Source: Planctomycetota bacterium
GTDB taxonomy: Bacteria; Planctomycetota; J058; J103
Reading direction: 5' to 3'
Length of the DNA stretch: 6,895 nt
Assembly (NCBI GenBank): GCA_003694875.1
Contig: RFJN01000252.1
Coordinates: 1 to 6,895, forward strand
In this document: positions 1 through 5,876 of the stretch, one piece after another
Numbering within the stretch: position 1 is the stretch's first letter
How the letters are laid out: each line of letters begins with the position of its first letter
Made by a program: the position numbers and the translations under genes
The notes under the pieces: model-generated
Seen by the model: only the letters and a program-made list of their open reading frames with translations
What the model was told of the DNA's origin: nothing
Databases searched by the model: none

Positions 1-5
1 AGGCC

Positions 6-689
6 ATGGCGAAGGAGGAGGCGTCGCACGAGGCGTCCGAGCAACCCTCGCCACCGCAGCCGGCCGCGACCTCCACGGCCTCGCCGGCCGCCGGCGCCGC
101 CACGGCCGCCGAACCCTCCACCACCAGTCCGGCCGCGGTGCCGGCGCCCGCCACCGGATTCGAACCGCTGCCGCCGGGCTGGAAGCGCTGTCCCTACTGC
201 GCCGAGCAGATCCGCGCGGCCGCGCGCAAGTGTCGTTTCTGCCACGAGTTCCTCGACGAGCAGGAGGCGGCCGCCGGGCCGTCTCCCTCGCCGGGCACCG
301 CAACGCTCAAGCCCGCGGCGCCGGACAGCGCGCCGCAACCGCCCGCCGAGCCCACTGCGCCCGAGCGGCAGCCCGCGCCCGAACCGAGTGCTGCGGCGCC
401 ACCGGTACCGGACGGGCCCGAGCCGGCCCCCGCCGCCGCACCGAGCGTCTCCGCGCCGTTGCCGCCTCCGGTGCCCGAGAGCGCCGAGGGCGAGATCGAG
501 ACGGTCGACGAGGACGCGCCGCGCACCTGGCAGACCCAGGAGTTCGCGGTGCCGTTCGACCTCGACGAGGACGAGGACGAGCCGAGCCCGGCGCCGGGAC
601 CGGGCGGCGCGCTGCCGCCGCCGGTGCGCGACGACGACGAGCCGGAGGCCGGGGACGAAAGCGAGCCCGAGCCGCCGCACGTGCTCTGA
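6..689 (+). CDS. Pro/Ala-rich zinc-ribbon protein (UPF0547-like)
   Basis: This 227-residue protein is mostly low-complexity Pro/Ala/Glu sequence around one small folded module. Residues 62-79 read CPYCAEQIRAAARKCRFC, a C-x2-C-x10-C-x2-C zinc ribbon of the kind seen in UPF0547-type domains, preceded by a PPGWK turn and followed by HEFLDE. Residues about 1-55 and 90-160 are disordered Pro/Ala linkers. The tail (about 160-227) is strongly acidic, with a DLDEDEDE patch and a DDDEPE patch. No signal peptide or membrane segment is visible. The ribbon probably binds zinc structurally, and the role of the protein is unknown. Only five bases precede the ATG in the window and no ribosome site can be judged, so the true start could lie upstream. 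Codon use is strongly GC3-biased, like its neighbours. I am sure of the ribbon and the reading frame, less sure of the start, and have no function to offer. Confidence 0.75.
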   Translation: MAKEEASHEASEQPSPPQPAATSTASPAAGAATAAEPSTTSPAAVPAPATGFEPLPPGWKRCPYCAEQIRAAARKCRFCHEFLDEQEAAAGPSPSPGTATLKPAAPDSAPQPPAEPTAPERQPAPEPSAAAPPVPDGPEPAPAAAPSVSAPLPPPVPESAEGEIETVDEDAPRTWQTQEFAVPFDLDEDEDEPSPAPGPGGALPPPVRDDDEPEAGDESEPEPPHVL

Positions 690-702
690 GCCGCCGCGCT
701 CG

Positions 703-711
703 TGCTACCAT
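703..711 (+). promoter_or_regulatory. Possible extended -10 upstream of nitronate monooxygenase
   Basis: The 56-base gap after the zinc-ribbon gene contains TGCTACCAT, which fits an extended -10 (TGn followed by TACCAT at 706-711), 34 bases before the ATG at 746. No good -35 is seen 16-18 bases upstream, where the DNA is still coding. The call is weak. Read-through from the gene upstream is an alternative. Confidence 0.25.
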
Positions 712-734
712 CGCGGCACGGCAACCGCACGCAC

Positions 735-739
735 AGGAG
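735..739 (+). promoter_or_regulatory. Ribosome binding site AGGAG
   Basis: AGGAG lies six bases before the ATG at 746. It selects this start over the long open stretch upstream in the same frame, which is antisense-like Arg/Ala-rich filler overlapping the zinc-ribbon gene. Confidence 0.75.
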
Positions 740-745
740 CCCCTC

Positions 746-1753
746 ATGGCCGAGCGCATCCAGACCCGCTTCACCGAACAGCTCGGGATCGAGGTGCCGC
801 TGATCTGCGGCGCCATGTACCCCTGCACCAACCCCGAACTCGTGGCGGCGGTCTCGGACGCCGGTGGCATCGGGGTGATCCAGCCCATGTCGTTCGAGTT
901 CGTGCACCGGGTGCCGCTCGAGGAGGGGCTGCGGCGCATCCGGCAGCTCACCGACAGGCCGATCGGCTTCAACGCGATCGTCGAGACCTCGGTCAAGGCG
1001 TACTTCGATCGCATGCGCCGCTGGATCGACATCGCGCTCGAGCACGGTGTGCGCTTCTTCGTCACCGCCCTCGGCAAGCCCGACTGGGTGGTCGAGCAGG
1101 CGCACGCCGCCGGGGCGGTGGTCTACCACGACGTCACCAACCGGACGCATGCGCTGCGCGCCCGCGACGCGGGGGTGGACGGGCTGATCTGCGTCAACCG
1201 TCTCGCGGGGGGGCACGCCGGCAAGCTCGATCCGCAGGAGCTCCACGAGCAACTCGCCGATCTGGGGCTGCCGCTGGTGTGCGCGGGCGGGATCGGCGAC
1301 GAGCATGACTTCGTGCGCGCGCTGCAGATGGGCTACGACGCCGCGCAGCTCGGCACGCGGTTCATCGCCACCGACGAGTGCCAGGTCAGCCCCGCGTACA
1401 AGGAGGCGATCGTGCGGGCGCGCGCCGACGACGTCGTGCTGACCGACAAGCTCTCGGGCGTGCCGTGCGCCGTGATCCGCACCCCGGAGCTCGACCGCGC
1501 CGGCTACCGCGCGGGGCCGATCGCACGCTGGCTGCTGCGTGGCCGGCGCACCAAGCACCTCATGCGCGCCGTGTACCAGATCCGATCGCTGTGGTCGCTG
1601 CGGCGCGCGGCCACCGGCGCGGCGAGCTACCGCAACGTGTGGCAGGCGGGCAAGAGCGTGGAGCGCATCGAGCGCGTCGAACCGGCGGCCGCGGTCGTCG
1701 AACGCTTCGCACGCGCGGCGCGCGAGGCGCTCGGTGCGGCGCGTGCCCCATGA
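746..1753 (+). CDS. Nitronate monooxygenase (2-nitropropane dioxygenase family)
   Basis: This 335-residue cytoplasmic flavoprotein has the TIM-barrel pattern of FMN-dependent nitronate monooxygenases, which oxidise alkyl nitronates to carbonyl compounds and nitrite. The N-terminus has the family's substrate and flavin face (PLICGAMYPCTNPELVAAVS, then DAGGIGVIQ). The GGHAG motif at 155-159 places the likely catalytic base at His157. The phosphate-binding part of the barrel follows as CAGGIGDEHDF (179-189) and AAQLGTRFIATDE (199-211). The length is normal for the family. The C-terminal 70 residues are basic and helical, as in other members. The start is fixed by AGGAG six bases upstream. The stop overlaps the next start (ATGA), implying co-translation with the unknown gene downstream. 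The family assignment is strong. The true substrate is not shown, since many members annotated this way act on other enoyl or nitro compounds. Confidence 0.9.
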   Translation: MAERIQTRFTEQLGIEVPLICGAMYPCTNPELVAAVSDAGGIGVIQPMSFEFVHRVPLEEGLRRIRQLTDRPIGFNAIVETSVKAYFDRMRRWIDIALEHGVRFFVTALGKPDWVVEQAHAAGAVVYHDVTNRTHALRARDAGVDGLICVNRLAGGHAGKLDPQELHEQLADLGLPLVCAGGIGDEHDFVRALQMGYDAAQLGTRFIATDECQVSPAYKEAIVRARADDVVLTDKLSGVPCAVIRTPELDRAGYRAGPIARWLLRGRRTKHLMRAVYQIRSLWSLRRAATGAASYRNVWQAGKSVERIERVEPAAAVVERFARAAREALGAARAP

Positions 1754-2727
1754 CCGGGCCCCCGCTGCCCGCGAACGAGGAGCGCGCACGGCTCGACCGA
1801 CTGCGGGCGCGCTTCGCCCGCATCGCCGAACGGCTGCGGCGCTCGGAGCTGCAGCGGCTCGAGGATCCCGACACCCTGCTGACGCCCGAGGACCTGCGTC
1901 CCGAACACTGGGATGAGGATTGCTGGTTCCTCGGCTTCTACTCCGCCCGCGGGATCCGGACCGCACTCGAGGCATACGGGATCCTGCGCAAGCTCCAAGC
2001 GCAGGGCTGGCACAACTTCCAGATCGAACTCGATCTTCGCGATCGCTCCGACCACCGGCTGCGGCTGTACGCCGACGGGCACGGCCAGCAGCGGGCGCTG
2101 CTCGCCGAACTCGTCGCCCACCTCGGCCGCGTGCGCTTCCCCCCGCTCGAGCCCCACGCGCCCGACGAGCCGCCGGACGCTCCGGTGGACGCGGTGGTGC
2201 TCGAGTGGATGACGCTGCAGGCCCCGGGCCTGCCGTTTTCCCCCGACCGCCCGCGGCTGCCCGGGCAGCGCTGGCCGGGGCTCGGGATCGGACCCGAGGT
2301 GATCGAGCTGCTGTACCGCATGGGATTGCGGCTGCGGCGCGAGGCGGTGATCGCCTTTCCCGCCTACTACCACAACGCGGTGCTGTACCGGGTGCGCTTC
2401 AACTTCGTGAGCCCCGAGGACGAGGGACGGCTGCGCGCGTACCGGCGCGATCTCGCCGATCTGTCGCTCGCCGAGGCGAGCTGGGCGTTCGAACTCGGGT
2501 GCGTGCGCGACCGCGAGACCGGCGCGGTCGTGCACTGGCAGGGCCCGGAGCTGTGCATGCCGCTCGTGGGCCGGGTCGCCGACCGGTTCGCCGATCCGCG
2601 CTACGAGGCGATCGCGCGCCGCACCGCCGAAGCGGTGCACGTGCAGCTCGACCGCGAACGATTCCGCGCCCGGCTCGCCGCGCAGCTCGAGACCGAGCCC
2701 GGCTCGGATCCGTCTGCCGGGGCTTGA
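1750..2727 (+). CDS. Conserved-looking unknown protein, possibly GNAT-like
   Basis: I do not recognise this 325-residue protein by name. Its ATG (1750) overlaps the stop of the nitronate monooxygenase gene as ATGA, so the pair is probably translationally coupled. Residues 10-45 are a charged helix likely to form a short coiled coil. Residues 56-110 (beginning DEDCWFLGFYSARGIR) look like a mixed alpha/beta domain. From about 147 the order resembles a GNAT acetyltransferase core: a strand VVLEWMTLQ, then R174-W-P-G177-L-G179-I-G matching the R-x-x-G-x-G acyl-CoA loop, a helix, a strand EAVIAFPA, and HNAVLYRVRFNFV, which echoes the N-xx-A-xx-Y-xxx-x-F ending of that fold. The C-terminus (230-310) is helical. 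There is no signal peptide or membrane segment. Composition matches neighbouring genes. I am confident that this is a real gene. The GNAT reading is inference from motif order only and could be coincidence. Confidence 0.8.
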   Translation: MTGPPLPANEERARLDRLRARFARIAERLRRSELQRLEDPDTLLTPEDLRPEHWDEDCWFLGFYSARGIRTALEAYGILRKLQAQGWHNFQIELDLRDRSDHRLRLYADGHGQQRALLAELVAHLGRVRFPPLEPHAPDEPPDAPVDAVVLEWMTLQAPGLPFSPDRPRLPGQRWPGLGIGPEVIELLYRMGLRLRREAVIAFPAYYHNAVLYRVRFNFVSPEDEGRLRAYRRDLADLSLAEASWAFELGCVRDRETGAVVHWQGPELCMPLVGRVADRFADPRYEAIARRTAEAVHVQLDRERFRARLAAQLETEPGSDPSAGA

Positions 2728-2732
2728 AGTTC

Positions 2733-2759
2733 GGTCCGGTGCCGGGCGGCACGGAGACC
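2733..2759 (+). other. Hairpin just after the unknown gene (terminator-like, no U-tract)
   Basis: Six bases past the stop codon, GTGCC (2739-2743) pairs with GGCAC (2748-2752) across a GGGC loop. GGTC (2733-2736) can pair with GACC (2756-2759) below a small internal loop. No T-run follows, so it is not a classical intrinsic terminator. It could support 3' end stability or Rho-linked termination of the left operon. Confidence 0.35.
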
Positions 2760-2779
2760 AGGCGAGTCCTGCACGCCGC

Positions 2780-2860
2780 CTGTCCGATCGGCGTGGTGCC
2801 AGAGGACGTGTTGCCCGATCTCCGGTCCCTGGGGTACGCGAGGCGCGTTCGATCGGACAG
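2780..2860. repeat. 11-bp perfect inverted repeat with 59-base spacer
   Basis: CTGTCCGATCG (2780-2790) is the exact reverse complement of CGATCGGACAG (2850-2860). The pairing could close a roughly 81-base stem-loop. I see no strong nested helix in the spacer. Its role is unknown; it may belong with the repeat-rich region that follows. Confidence 0.45.
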
Positions 2861-2918
2861 CGCAGCCGCGACGTCTCCCGCCTCGTTCGCTGACCAACCT
2901 TCCAACAACACGATTGCC

Positions 2919-2929
2919 GGGTTCCTCAT
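2919..2929 (-). repeat. Third, partial copy of the repeat-arm core
   Basis: Read on the - strand this is ATGAGGAACCC, identical to the first 11 bases of the arm core at 2981 (+) and 3332 (-). After these 11 bases the sequence diverges, so it is a truncated or decayed copy. Immediately before it on the - strand is GGACGGTGAG (2934-2943), which also occurs on the + strand inside the right arm (3289-3298). That makes a chance match less likely. Confidence 0.5.
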
Positions 2930-2983
2930 GATTCTCACCGTCCTGCGATCGGTGCGCTCGACGTCCGGCTGGAAAGGACAATG

Positions 2984-3007
2984 AGGAACCCAGGAACCCA
3001 GGAATCC
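2984..3007 (+). repeat. Three tandem 8-mers in the left arm
   Basis: AGGAACCC (2984-2991), AGGAACCC (2992-2999) and AGGAATCC (3000-3007) follow each other without gaps. The right arm shows the same three-unit build on the - strand in more diverged form: AGGAACCC (3329-3322), AGGAAGCC (3321-3314) and AGGAGCTC (3313-3306). The triplet is therefore a shared property of both arms. Confidence 0.65.
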
Positions 3008-3301
3008 TTGGTCGATCACGATCTCGAGAGCGTGCACTCGGCACCCCGAGAAGGAAGGCGGTTGCTTCCCGACCGCCGCCGTCGCCGTCGATGGGTGACC
3101 GCAGCGTCTCGAGGTGATCGGCACCACGCTGCCACCGTACCCAGGTGCCTGGCGAGGCGACACGCGGAGACGTCGAGCGCCCAACGCACCGTTCGCTCCG
3201 TCTTTCGTACCCCGCACACCTGCCCACTTGGAGCATGGAAGGCTTCGCAAGGACGACAACGAGGTCGTGGTAACGAATACGCTTCTCGGGACGGTGAGGG
3301 A

Positions 3302-3315
3302 CCAGGAGCTCCTGG
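3302..3315. repeat. Perfect 14-bp palindrome in the right arm
   Basis: CCAGGAGCTCCTGG is its own reverse complement. The equivalent place in the left arm (2998-3011, CCAGGAATCCTTGG) is only partly palindromic. It could be a dimeric protein-binding site or the tip of a cruciform. Confidence 0.5.
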
Positions 3316-3534
3316 CTTCCTGGGTTCCTCATGGTCTTCTCCATCGTGGCGCTGCACGTGGGGATCGCAGCCGTGGTGGTGAGGACAAGGCACCGAGGAG
3401 GTCTGTTCCGTGCGCATCGGTTGTGGGGGGGCGGCAGGGCGACGCCGCCCGAGCCGGCCGCGCCACGGTTGCCCACGGCACCGCGCCGCCGACCCGAACG
3501 TCCGCCCCCGCCGCTGCCCCGCCCGCTCGCGGGT

Positions 3535-3550
3535 CGCCGGGCCGCCGGCG
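3535..3550 (-). other. GC-rich hairpin directly after the hydrolase gene
   Basis: CGCCGG (3535-3540) pairs perfectly with CCGGCG (3545-3550) over a GCCG loop, one base past the hydrolase stop on the - strand. A second small stem, CCCGC-TC-GCGGG (3522-3533), lies next to it. No U-tract follows on the - strand, so a canonical intrinsic terminator is not shown. It may still mark the operon's 3' end. Confidence 0.35.
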
Positions 3551-3551
3551 C

Positions 3552-4391
3552 TCAGCCCTCGGTGGCGCTCGCGAGCGACGGCTCGGCGAGCTGTCCCTCG
3601 AGGCAGAAGCTGCGGATCGCCTCGGCGAAGCGCTCGGTCGCCTCGTGCAGCAGCCCGTGCGCGACCCCCGGCAGCACGAGCTGCTGCGCGCCCGGGATCG
3701 CGGCGGCGAGGTGCGCCGAGTTCTGCGGAGGCACGAGCACGTCGGCGTCACCGGTCACCACGAGCGTGGGCGCGGTGATCTCGCGAAGACGGTCCGCCAC
3801 GTCGTGGCCCACGATCGCGAGGATCTGGTTCTGCACCCCCTCGGGCGCGGTGGGGCGCTCGTCGTTGCGGCGCGCGATCTCGGTGAGCACCTCGGGGTGC
3901 CGCTCGATGAAGCCCGGTGCGAAGAGGATCGGCGCCGCCTCTCGGATCAGCTCGAGCGAGCTCTTGCCCGCCCGCGGGCGGGTGAGCAGCTCGATCACCC
4001 ACGGCTCGGGCCGCACCGCCTGCGGCCCGCCCGCGCTCGTGGCCGCGAGCACGAGCCGCTCGACGCGCTCGGGCGCCTCGAGCGCGAGGTGCTGCGCGAT
4101 CATGCCGCCCATCGAGATCCCGACCACGTGGGTGCGCTCGATGCCGAGCGCATCGAGCAGCGCAATCGCGTCGCGCGCCATCTGCGCCATCGTGTACGGG
4201 CCCTCGGGGCAGCCGCTGCGGCCCACCCCGCGGTTGTCGAACGTGGTGACGCGGAAGTGCGGGGTGAGATACGGCAGCACCGGCTCCCACATGTTGCCCG
4301 GCGCACCGAGGCCCATGATCAGCAGCAGATCGGGGCCGGAGCCGAACTGCTCGTAGAACAGCGAAATCTCGCCGGTATCGATCTCGGCCAT
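3552..4391 (-). CDS. Alpha/beta hydrolase
   Basis: This 279-residue single-domain alpha/beta hydrolase has the normal length and full catalytic set. The oxyanion region is MGLG (26-29), followed by the FDNRGVGRS strand-turn (51-59). The nucleophile elbow is G91-I-S93-M-G-G, giving catalytic Ser93. TGDADVLVP (213-221) supplies the likely acid Asp217, and PGVAHG (241-246) supplies His245. A cap of about 70 residues (roughly 125-195) sits between the elbow and the acid strand. There is no signal peptide, so it acts in the cytoplasm. It resembles esterase and 3-oxoadipate enol-lactonase-like members, but the substrate cannot be read from the sequence. GGAGGA nine bases upstream supports the ATG. 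The gene lies 54 bases downstream of the response regulator in the same direction and may be the last gene of that operon. Confidence 0.92.
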   Translation of the reverse strand: MAEIDTGEISLFYEQFGSGPDLLLIMGLGAPGNMWEPVLPYLTPHFRVTTFDNRGVGRSGCPEGPYTMAQMARDAIALLDALGIERTHVVGISMGGMIAQHLALEAPERVERLVLAATSAGGPQAVRPEPWVIELLTRPRAGKSSLELIREAAPILFAPGFIERHPEVLTEIARRNDERPTAPEGVQNQILAIVGHDVADRLREITAPTLVVTGDADVLVPPQNSAHLAAAIPGAQQLVLPGVAHGLLHEATERFAEAIRSFCLEGQLAEPSLASATEG

Positions 4392-4400
4392 GGCCTTCGT

Positions 4401-4406
4401 TCCTCC
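4401..4406 (-). promoter_or_regulatory. Ribosome binding site GGAGGA
   Basis: On the - strand GGAGGA ends nine bases before the ATG at 4391. It is a strong Shine-Dalgarno match and confirms the hydrolase start. No promoter is evident in the 54-base gap (4392-4445), consistent with read-through from the regulator gene. Confidence 0.7.
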
Positions 4407-4445
4407 GGTTCGCGGCCTCTCTCGGTGCGCCGCTCGGCGGCATTG

Positions 4446-5876
4446 TCACCGATCGTCGGCCGCGGCACCAGTGTCGGCACGTCGGAAATCGACCGCATCG
4501 ATCCCGGCGCGCCGCAACAGCCGGTGCAGGCTCTGGCGCGCCATGCCGGCGAGGCGTGCGGCCTCGGACACGTTGCCCGCGGTGCGCTCGAGCAGACGAC
4601 GCAGATACCGAGCTGCGGCCTGCTGCTGCACCCGCTCCATGGCTTCGGCGTAGGGCAGCGCGTACGGCAGCTCGATCGCCTCGCCACCGGAGGCGGGGGC
4701 GGCGGCGCGGCCGAGGGCGAACGCCGCGCGATCGAGACGCGCCCCGTCGCCGAGGATCAGCGCCCGCTCGACCGCGTTCTCGAGCTCGCGCACGTTGCCG
4801 GGCCACGAACGCTGTGCGAGCGCGCCGAGCGCCTCCGGCTCGATCGAGACCGCGGGGCGACCGAGCCGCCGGCCGTGCTTGTCGGCGAAGTGCCGCACGA
4901 GTTCGGGGATGTCCTCCGGGCGCTCGGACAACGGCGGCAGCGCGATCTCCACCACCTGCAGGCGATAGTACAGGTCCTCGCGGAACCGCCCCTGTCGCAC
5001 CGCCTCGAGCAGATCGACATTGGCCGCCGCGACGATGCGCACATCCACCCGCCGCCAGCGGTCGCCCCCCACCGGGCGCACCTCCCTTTCCTGCACGAGG
5101 CGGTTGACCTTGGCCTGCAGATCGAGGTCGAGATAGTTCACGTCGTCGAGAAAGAGCGTGCCGCCCTGCGCCTCGCCCACGAGCCCCCGCCGCGCCGCGC
5201 CCGCGCCCGAGAACGCGCCGCGCACGTGTCCGAACAGCTCGCTCTCGAGCAGCTCGCGCGGCATGGCGGCGCAGTGCACCACGACGAACGGTGCCTCGCG
5301 CCGCGGACTCGCGGCGTGCAGCGCCCGCGCCACGAGCTCCTTGCCCGTGCCGGTGCGACCGGTCACGAGCACCGTCACATCGAGCGGCCCCACGCGCTCG
5401 ATCAGCGCCCGCACCCGCTGCATGGCGGGGCTCGAGCCGACGAGTTCACCGCGGCCGCGGCTGCCCGCCACCTCGCGCTCGAGCGCGCTCGCCCGCCGCT
5501 GCAGCCGCCGGTGCTCGAGCGCGCGCCCGATCGCGAGCGCCATCTCCTCGGGCTCGAACGGCTTCGCGATGTAGTCGAACGCCCCCTCGCGCATGGCGCG
5601 CACCGCCTGCTCCACCGTGCCGTACGCCGTCATGACGATCACCGGCGTCTCGGGCGCGCTTCGTCGCAGACGGGCGAGCACCTCGAGCCCGTCGAGCCCC
5701 GGCAGCCGGAAGTCGGTGACGACCACGTCCGCCGGCTCGCGCTCGAGCGCGAGCAGCGCCTCGCGTGGGTCGGCGAAGGTGCGCACGTCGTAGGTCAGCG
5801 AGAGCACCGTCTCGAGCATCGCGCGCATGCTGCGCTTGTCGTCGATCACCGCGATCTGTGCACGCCGTTCGCTCAC
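4446..5876 (-). CDS. Sigma-54-dependent response regulator, NtrC family
   Basis: This 476-residue regulator has three parts. The receiver domain (about 6-120) has acidic residues Asp12 and Asp13, phospho-acceptor Asp55 (VVVTDFRLPG), the switch Thr83 and Lys105 (KPF). The AAA+ sigma-54 activation domain (about 143-375) has Walker A GRTGTGKE (173-180), the sigma-54 loop GAFSGA (220-225; usual form GAFTGA), Walker B LFLDD (241-245; usual form LFLDE), sensor I AAAN (283-286), the arginine region GRFREDLYYR (296-305) and WPGNVREL (358-365). The C-terminal Fis-type helix-turn-helix lies at about 434-459 (GNVSEAARLAGMARQSLHRL). When phosphorylated it should oligomerise and open promoters bound by sigma-54 RNA polymerase. 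The start is GTG, overlapping the kinase stop as GTGA, with GGGAGGGG five bases upstream. That rules out the longer open stretch in this frame, which runs antisense-like through the kinase gene. The kinase encoded just upstream is the evident partner. Confidence 0.95.
   Translation of the reverse strand: MSERRAQIAVIDDKRSMRAMLETVLSLTYDVRTFADPREALLALEREPADVVVTDFRLPGLDGLEVLARLRRSAPETPVIVMTAYGTVEQAVRAMREGAFDYIAKPFEPEEMALAIGRALEHRRLQRRASALEREVAGSRGRGELVGSSPAMQRVRALIERVGPLDVTVLVTGRTGTGKELVARALHAASPRREAPFVVVHCAAMPRELLESELFGHVRGAFSGAGAARRGLVGEAQGGTLFLDDVNYLDLDLQAKVNRLVQEREVRPVGGDRWRRVDVRIVAAANVDLLEAVRQGRFREDLYYRLQVVEIALPPLSERPEDIPELVRHFADKHGRRLGRPAVSIEPEALGALAQRSWPGNVRELENAVERALILGDGARLDRAAFALGRAAAPASGGEAIELPYALPYAEAMERVQQQAAARYLRRLLERTAGNVSEAARLAGMARQSLHRLLRRAGIDAVDFRRADTGAAADDR

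Larger units (their letters stand above)
2970..3343. repeat. Inverted-repeat element, MITE-like or structured intergenic repeat
   Basis: Two arms face each other: 2970-3033 on the + strand and 3343-3279 on the - strand. Hand alignment gives 51 matches in 65 columns with one gap. The best block is 16 identical bases, ATGAGGAACCCAGGAA, at 2981-2996 and 3332-3317. The core between the arms is 245 bases with no clear protein. A small palindromic stem (CCAGG-TG-CCTGG, 3141-3152) lies close to its centre. No obvious target-site duplication flanks the arms. The arrangement resembles a non-autonomous mobile element (MITE) or a large structured intergenic repeat. The imperfect arms suggest age or selection on structure rather than recent insertion. 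The repeat is directly visible; what it is remains inference. Confidence 0.6.
2728..3551. other. 824-base intergenic region without a convincing gene
   Basis: No frame here shows both a recognisable protein pattern and the strong GC3 bias of the neighbouring genes. Sample lines count at about 55% GC (2881-2940) and 62% GC (2941-3060 and 3181-3240), against about 72% in the coding DNA sampled at 1201-1260. The region lies between convergent operons, so no gene promoter is required in it. It holds a hairpin, a long-spaced inverted repeat, a roughly 374-base inverted-repeat element, and GC-rich hairpins at the right end, each listed separately. From 3344 to 3534 I see little beyond a seven-G run at 3425-3431 and a weak ACCGA/TCGGT pairing (3392-3396 with 3417-3421). 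Confidence 0.7.

Noticed and set aside
194..1975. A 593-codon open frame on the - strand
   Set aside because: It is antisense to the zinc-ribbon and nitronate monooxygenase genes, has Arg/Gly/Ser-rich filler, and contains no recognisable motif.
2005..2020. Possible sigma-54 promoter at TGGCAC in the unknown gene
   Set aside because: The -12 TTGC element is missing at the required distance and the site lies inside coding DNA.
2970..3343. CRISPR array or integron attC site
   Set aside because: The 8-mer units are too short and adjacent, without spacers. There are no regular direct repeats of 25-40 bases, no cas genes, and no integrase with attC core sites.
2981..3417. Two 133-codon frames on opposite strands (2981-3382 + and 3016-3417 -)
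   Set aside because: Both are Arg/His/Ser-rich with no motif, and they overlap each other. Their equal length is coincidence. Only the first dozen codons in the repeat arms merit a second look.
2601..3476. A 291-codon open frame on the - strand through the intergenic repeats
   Set aside because: It overlaps the 3' end of the unknown gene, reads through both repeat arms and lacks coding-type third-position bias or any domain. The openness follows from low stop density.
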